A stretch of 7,458 nt of DNA from an uncultured Collinsella sp. (GTDB lineage: Bacteria > Actinomycetota > Coriobacteriia > Coriobacteriales > Coriobacteriaceae). This document shows, in pieces, positions 5,135-7,458 of this stretch (positions within the stretch are counted from its first letter, which is position 1; every line of letters starts with the position of its first letter). The stretch spans positions 1 through 7,458 of the forward strand of contig URMO01000090.1 in the NCBI GenBank assembly GCA_900549085.1, read 5' to 3'. The notes beneath the pieces are model-generated. The model was not told where the DNA came from. It worked only from the letters and a program-made list of their open reading frames with translations, and did no database searches. The position numbers and the translations under genes were made by a program.

Positions 5135-5770
5135 ATGAATAAAGATCTGTATCTGGTCCGTCATGGACAGACGATATTTAACCTCAAGCGCATTATTCAG
5201 GGCTGGAGTGATTCGCCGCTCACGCAGTTGGGCTGCGAGCAGGCGGCGCGCGCTGGCATGTTCTTGCGAGCGCGTGGCATCGAGCCCGACCACGCCTACA
5301 CCTCGACGCTGCATCGCACCGAGCAGACTATCGCCAACCTGTGGCCGGGCCTTGCCTACGAGCGTCTGGACGGTCTGTGCGAGTGGTTCTTTGGCGATTT
5401 TGAGGCCGAGCGCGTGATGCTCATGCCCGAGCGTCCGTGGCGTGACTTCTACCGCCAATTTGGCGGCGAGGGGCAGATGCAGGTGCGCGAGCGCATGGTG
5501 GCGACGTTGACTGATCTTATGCAACGTCCGGACCATTCGTGCGTGCTTGCGGTGAGCCATGCCTCAGCCATCAAGGAATTTTTGGACCACGTGAGGGGAG
5601 CGGCGGCCGACGAGCGCGAGCGCGTGCCGGGCAACTGCTCAGTGCTGCATTTTGCATTTGACGATGCAGCCGATACGTTTGATCTGGTCGAAGTCTTTAC
5701 ACAGGAAGATTATGCGCGCGAGCTGGGGCTTGAGCCGCTCGTGGCTGCCGCGGGTCCGCAACGCGGGTAG
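5135..5770 (+). CDS. Histidine phosphatase (phosphoglycerate mutase-like), paralogue 2
   Basis: A 211-residue paralogue of the preceding gene. LVRHGQT (7-13, catalytic R9-H10), the shared GWxDSPLT segment (23-30), STLHRTEQT (57-65, R61), LCEWFFGDFE (81-90, E83) and AVSHAS (139-144, H142) align with paralogue 1 almost without gaps. SHA replaces the more usual SHG. It has an extra loop (AAADERERVPGN, 156-167) and a C-terminal tail (VFTQEDYARELGLEP) absent from paralogue 1. The ATG at 5135 follows GAAAGGA (5121-5127) by seven bases; the frame is open further upstream but that is overlap with the previous gene. It is the last gene before the terminator at 5818-5860. Both copies keep all catalytic residues, so both are likely active, perhaps on different phosphorylated substrates. 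Confidence 0.87.
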   Translation: MNKDLYLVRHGQTIFNLKRIIQGWSDSPLTQLGCEQAARAGMFLRARGIEPDHAYTSTLHRTEQTIANLWPGLAYERLDGLCEWFFGDFEAERVMLMPERPWRDFYRQFGGEGQMQVRERMVATLTDLMQRPDHSCVLAVSHASAIKEFLDHVRGAAADERERVPGNCSVLHFAFDDAADTFDLVEVFTQEDYARELGLEPLVAAAGPQRG

Positions 5771-5817
5771 CGCGGGCGCGGCGATGCGGATCGCCGACGT
5801 AATTGCTCGATGCGAAA

Positions 5818-5860
5818 GGGGCGGGGATGCATGCGCATGTATCCCCGCCCCTTGTTTGTT
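5818..5860 (+). terminator. Rho-independent terminator of the phosphatase pair
   Basis: GGGGCGGGGAT (5818-5828) pairs perfectly with ATCCCCGCCCC (5841-5851), and the loop GCATGCGCATGT can extend the stem further. TTGTTTGTT follows at 5852-5860. It is 47 bases past the stop of the second phosphatase gene. On the minus strand only three T follow, so it serves the convergent DUF1015 gene less well. Confidence 0.85.
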
Positions 5861-5897
5861 GAGCTGCCGAGTCTTTGTACTGGGCGTTTACGCCCTG

Positions 5898-6578
5898 TTA
5901 GAACCTTGCGATCTGGTGGGTGAGCAGACCCGTTGGAACCTGCGGTGCGCCGCCGGTGACCTGCGCGGCGGGGAATAGCGCGGCAACGGTAAAGTTGAAC
6001 GGCTCTTTGCCCGTGTAGGTGCCGGCTGTGCGTGCCTCGTCTGCCAGGAGCTGCGCCGCCCCTGCCAGCGCGGCAGCATAGGTGGGATCGTCAGCCGGCG
6101 TCGGCTCCGGTGCCTGGTCGAGCATGGCTCGGATGGCGGCAACGGCATCCTCGCGCTTGACCTCCCACACGCGGTGCGTAATGCCGGCGGGGTCGGTGAC
6201 GGCATAGAGCGACGCACCCTCTTTGGCGGCGCCCAGGATGATATCCATGACGGGCGACGCCTCGTAGGTAAGCGACACAGGGCGCGGCTGGACCTTAAGC
6301 TCGGCGATTGCGCGGGCGGCTGCGGTCGCACCTGCGGGGGTCGCGCCGTCGCCCGCCAGTACGCCGACCGGGCAAATCGCCACGACACCCGTCACGCGAC
6401 CCGGTTCGCCCGAGCACTCGTACACGTAATACGCCGCGCCCGGATCTTTGAGCATAGGCCCGTCGGCGATGGCGTCGCGCAGGGCGTCGTTGCTGCTCAG
6501 GATACCGCCCATCTGCGGCAGCGCTTCGAGCACGCGGTCCTGAGCTGGGCGGATGCAGGGAAACGGAAGTGCTTTCAT
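5898..6578 (-). CDS. Short, degenerate DUF1015-family protein
   Basis: A 226-residue soluble protein that follows the N-terminal half of DUF1015 proteins. It has PFPCIRPAQ (5-13, family IRPA), AAYYVYE (48-54), GRVTGVVA (60-67), PVSLTY (100-105), HRVWEV (135-140) and NFTVAALFPAAQ (195-206, family n-xx-xALFPxDQ). Family members I know are about 400 residues and carry a conserved ADGHHR motif between the last two blocks. Here that position reads ADDPTYAAA (162-170) and the C-terminal half is absent. It is therefore a shortened variant, or a decayed copy that still has an intact frame. AGGA (complement of 6585-6588) lies six bases before the ATG. It sits 39 bases after the native stop of the M20 peptidase remnant, in the same direction, so the two were probably an operon. 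No biochemical role is established for the family. Confidence 0.65.
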   Translation of the reverse strand: MKALPFPCIRPAQDRVLEALPQMGGILSSNDALRDAIADGPMLKDPGAAYYVYECSGEPGRVTGVVAICPVGVLAGDGATPAGATAAARAIAELKVQPRPVSLTYEASPVMDIILGAAKEGASLYAVTDPAGITHRVWEVKREDAVAAIRAMLDQAPEPTPADDPTYAAALAGAAQLLADEARTAGTYTGKEPFNFTVAALFPAAQVTGGAPQVPTGLLTHQIARF

Positions 6579-6617
6579 GGGCGGTCCTAACGCGCGAGTC
6601 GGTTTGTTCGCGGCTTA

Positions 6618-7099
6618 TTATGCCCCAACTTGGACGCTTGCGTCCCAGAGCGTGTTGTCGGCAAGCGCGATGAGTACGTTCTGGCAGCAAACGATATCGG
6701 CATGGGCCCCGGCTCGTTGGGCTTATGCGCGAGCACCAACGAGCCGGGGCCGTAGCTCATGCAATTGCGGTTACCCGTCTTGCCGGCAATGACGGCGGTA
6801 TCGGTGCAGCCGGTAAAGAAGCTGGCGGGCACGTCCGCGTCTGTCACGTCATCGGCGGCGCGCTTGAGCGCAGCTAGGAGGGGAGAGCCTGGGTCGCGCT
6901 CGATGGCGGGGCGATCGCCCGTCACGGCGAAACTGCCATGGCAACCGGGAACCGCGGCCTCGGCGGTGGCAGTGGCCTGCTCGACCATGTTGATCGCGGC
7001 GGCCGTATCGGTCGGCGGCGTCAGGCGCATGTCGACCCAGACCTTGGCGTGGTCGGGCACGACAAAGGGGCGATAGCCGCCCTCGTCATCATCAACCAT
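6618..7099 (-). pseudogene. M20-family metallopeptidase remnant, 5' truncated and frameshifted
   Basis: The C-terminal part of an M20 (ArgE/DapE/ACY1-type) zinc hydrolase. GGYRPFVVPDHAKVWVDMRLTPP matches the family's NVVPDxAxxxxDxR segment of the dimerisation domain; PASFFTGCTDTAV, SYGPGSLVLAHKPNE and then HADIVCCQNVLIALADNTL match the C-terminal catalytic lobe, including the zinc-ligand histidine of AHKPNE. The N-terminal catalytic lobe (HxD, bridging Asp, EE pair), about 200 or more residues, is absent: homology begins near 7075 and upstream DNA codes differently. After PNE the frame is lost at GGG 6704-6706; one extra base there restores HADIV... to a native TAA at 6618-6620. Unrepaired, the frame runs on to 6587. 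The first ATG (7097-7099) has AAGG six bases upstream, so a fragment of about 160-170 residues could be made. It cannot be an active peptidase. Confidence 0.75.
6705..6751. repeat. Perfect 16-bp palindrome inside the peptidase remnant
   Basis: GGCCCCGGCTCGTTGG (6705-6720) is the exact reverse complement of CCAACGAGCCGGGGCC (6736-6751), with a 15-base loop (6721-6735). In the coding direction the first arm encodes the conserved GPGSL and the second encodes PNE followed by the non-conserved PGP. The frameshift in this gene falls directly at the outer edge of the second arm. Confidence 0.8.
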
Positions 7100-7252
7100 A
7101 TGAAACCTTAGAATCAGTTTGCTTTGCAAACCGATTGTAAGTCACCTGCAGATTCGCGACGTGCACGTAGCAGCATTTACCGTTCGCAGGCCGAGCCATC
7201 GCGTTTGCCGTCCGGGCGGGCTCGCAAACGACGTAGCGGGTACGTATCCTTC
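7100..7252. other. Boundary between the peptidase remnant and the next gene
   Basis: No confident gene here. GTTTGC (7117-7122) and GCAAAC (7126-7131) make a small dyad with a TTT loop, next to the point where peptidase homology stops. The plus frame of the following gene is open from 7112, with possible TTG starts at 7124 and 7205 but no ATG before 7253. Minus-strand frames here show no peptidase sequence. No transposase, target duplication or att site can be recognised. Confidence 0.4.
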
Positions 7253-7458
7253 ATGGACGACATGCTGTGCGACATATCCGCCTTTCGGTATCACCGGATA
7301 CCTCCACAGGTCTTGGCAATAATGCCGGACCTGCCCGATTCTGCGGACGATCCGCGCAGGGAACGTCTTTGTGAGCATCCGCTCGTCAAACATTTCCTGG
7401 GCACCCCGTTACACGTGTTGGCACAGGGCAGCTGCGGGCGTAAGGGCGATCGGATTGT
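7253..7458 (+). CDS. Partial gene of unknown function, runs off the window
   Basis: An open frame from ATG 7253 to the window edge, 68 codons without a stop. It begins MDDMLCDISAFRYHRIPPQV and continues with LPDSADDPRRERLCEHPLVKHFLGTPLHVLAQG. The segments CDISAFRYHRIPPQ and HPLVKHFLGTPLHVL look like a real soluble domain, and similar openings (aromatic-rich, with R-x-PP-x-V) recur in uncharacterised coriobacterial proteins as I remember them; I cannot name the family. The weak sequence before the ATG (GGGTACG) gives no clear ribosome binding site, and an upstream TTG start is possible. It is transcribed divergently from the peptidase remnant, whose N-terminal half it or its flank has replaced. 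C terminus and function are unknown. Confidence 0.5.
   Translation, partial: MDDMLCDISAFRYHRIPPQVLAIMPDLPDSADDPRRERLCEHPLVKHFLGTPLHVLAQGSCGRKGDRI

Noticed and set aside
4955..5560. Minus-strand open frame over the two phosphatase genes
   Set aside because: Antisense shadow. It crosses the junction of two clearly coding plus-strand genes.
7142..7393. Minus-strand open frame beyond the peptidase, considered as its missing N-terminal half
   Set aside because: It has none of the M20 N-terminal motifs (HxD, bridging Asp, EE pair), while the plus strand there reads as a plausible protein start.

Overview
This 7.5 kb window looks like chromosomal DNA of a high-GC Gram-positive gut bacterium. Base composition, codon choice and protein style suggest a coriobacterium close to Collinsella. 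That placement is inferred from style and gene content; there is no rRNA or other marker gene to prove it. No tRNA, rRNA, CRISPR array, transposase or phage gene was seen.

Layout. (1) 76-1044, minus: a DEDDh-type 3'-5' exonuclease-domain protein, with a hairpin just past its end at the window edge. (2) 1216-2304, plus: a ten-helix-type metal exporter with a histidine-rich loop, transcribed divergently from the exonuclease behind an array of CTAGG half-sites and repeated -10-like boxes. (3) 2319-2470: two terminators between convergent genes. (4) 2473-3558, minus: a two-gene operon, a six-helix DUF308/HdeD-type membrane protein followed by a YaiI/YqxD (UPF0178, DUF188) protein; stop and start codons abut. 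(5) 3592-3820: a divergent regulatory gap with nested hairpins and a DtxR/IdeR-like operator. (6) 3821-4491, plus: a nitroreductase-family gene broken by a one-base frameshift at a run of four T. (7) 4523-4557: a perfect 13-bp inverted repeat of REP type. (8) 4573-5770, plus: two tandem histidine-phosphatase (phosphoglycerate-mutase-like) paralogues, ending in a strong terminator at 5818-5860. (9) 5898-6578, minus: a short, degenerate DUF1015-family protein. (10) 6618-7099, minus: the C-terminal part of an M20 metallopeptidase, truncated at its N terminus and frameshifted at the edge of a perfect 16-bp palindrome. (11) 7253-7458, plus: the start of a gene that runs off the window.

No single pathway links these genes. 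The most coherent theme is metal and redox handling: a metal exporter with a distinctive promoter, and a flavin-type oxidoreductase behind a DtxR-like box. I see no convincing new multi-gene system. The most interesting signals are the promoter array at 1138-1183, the DtxR-like box at 3774-3792, the palindrome that coincides with a frameshift at 6704-6751, and the boundary near 7100-7130 where the peptidase gene is cut off against an unrelated gene.
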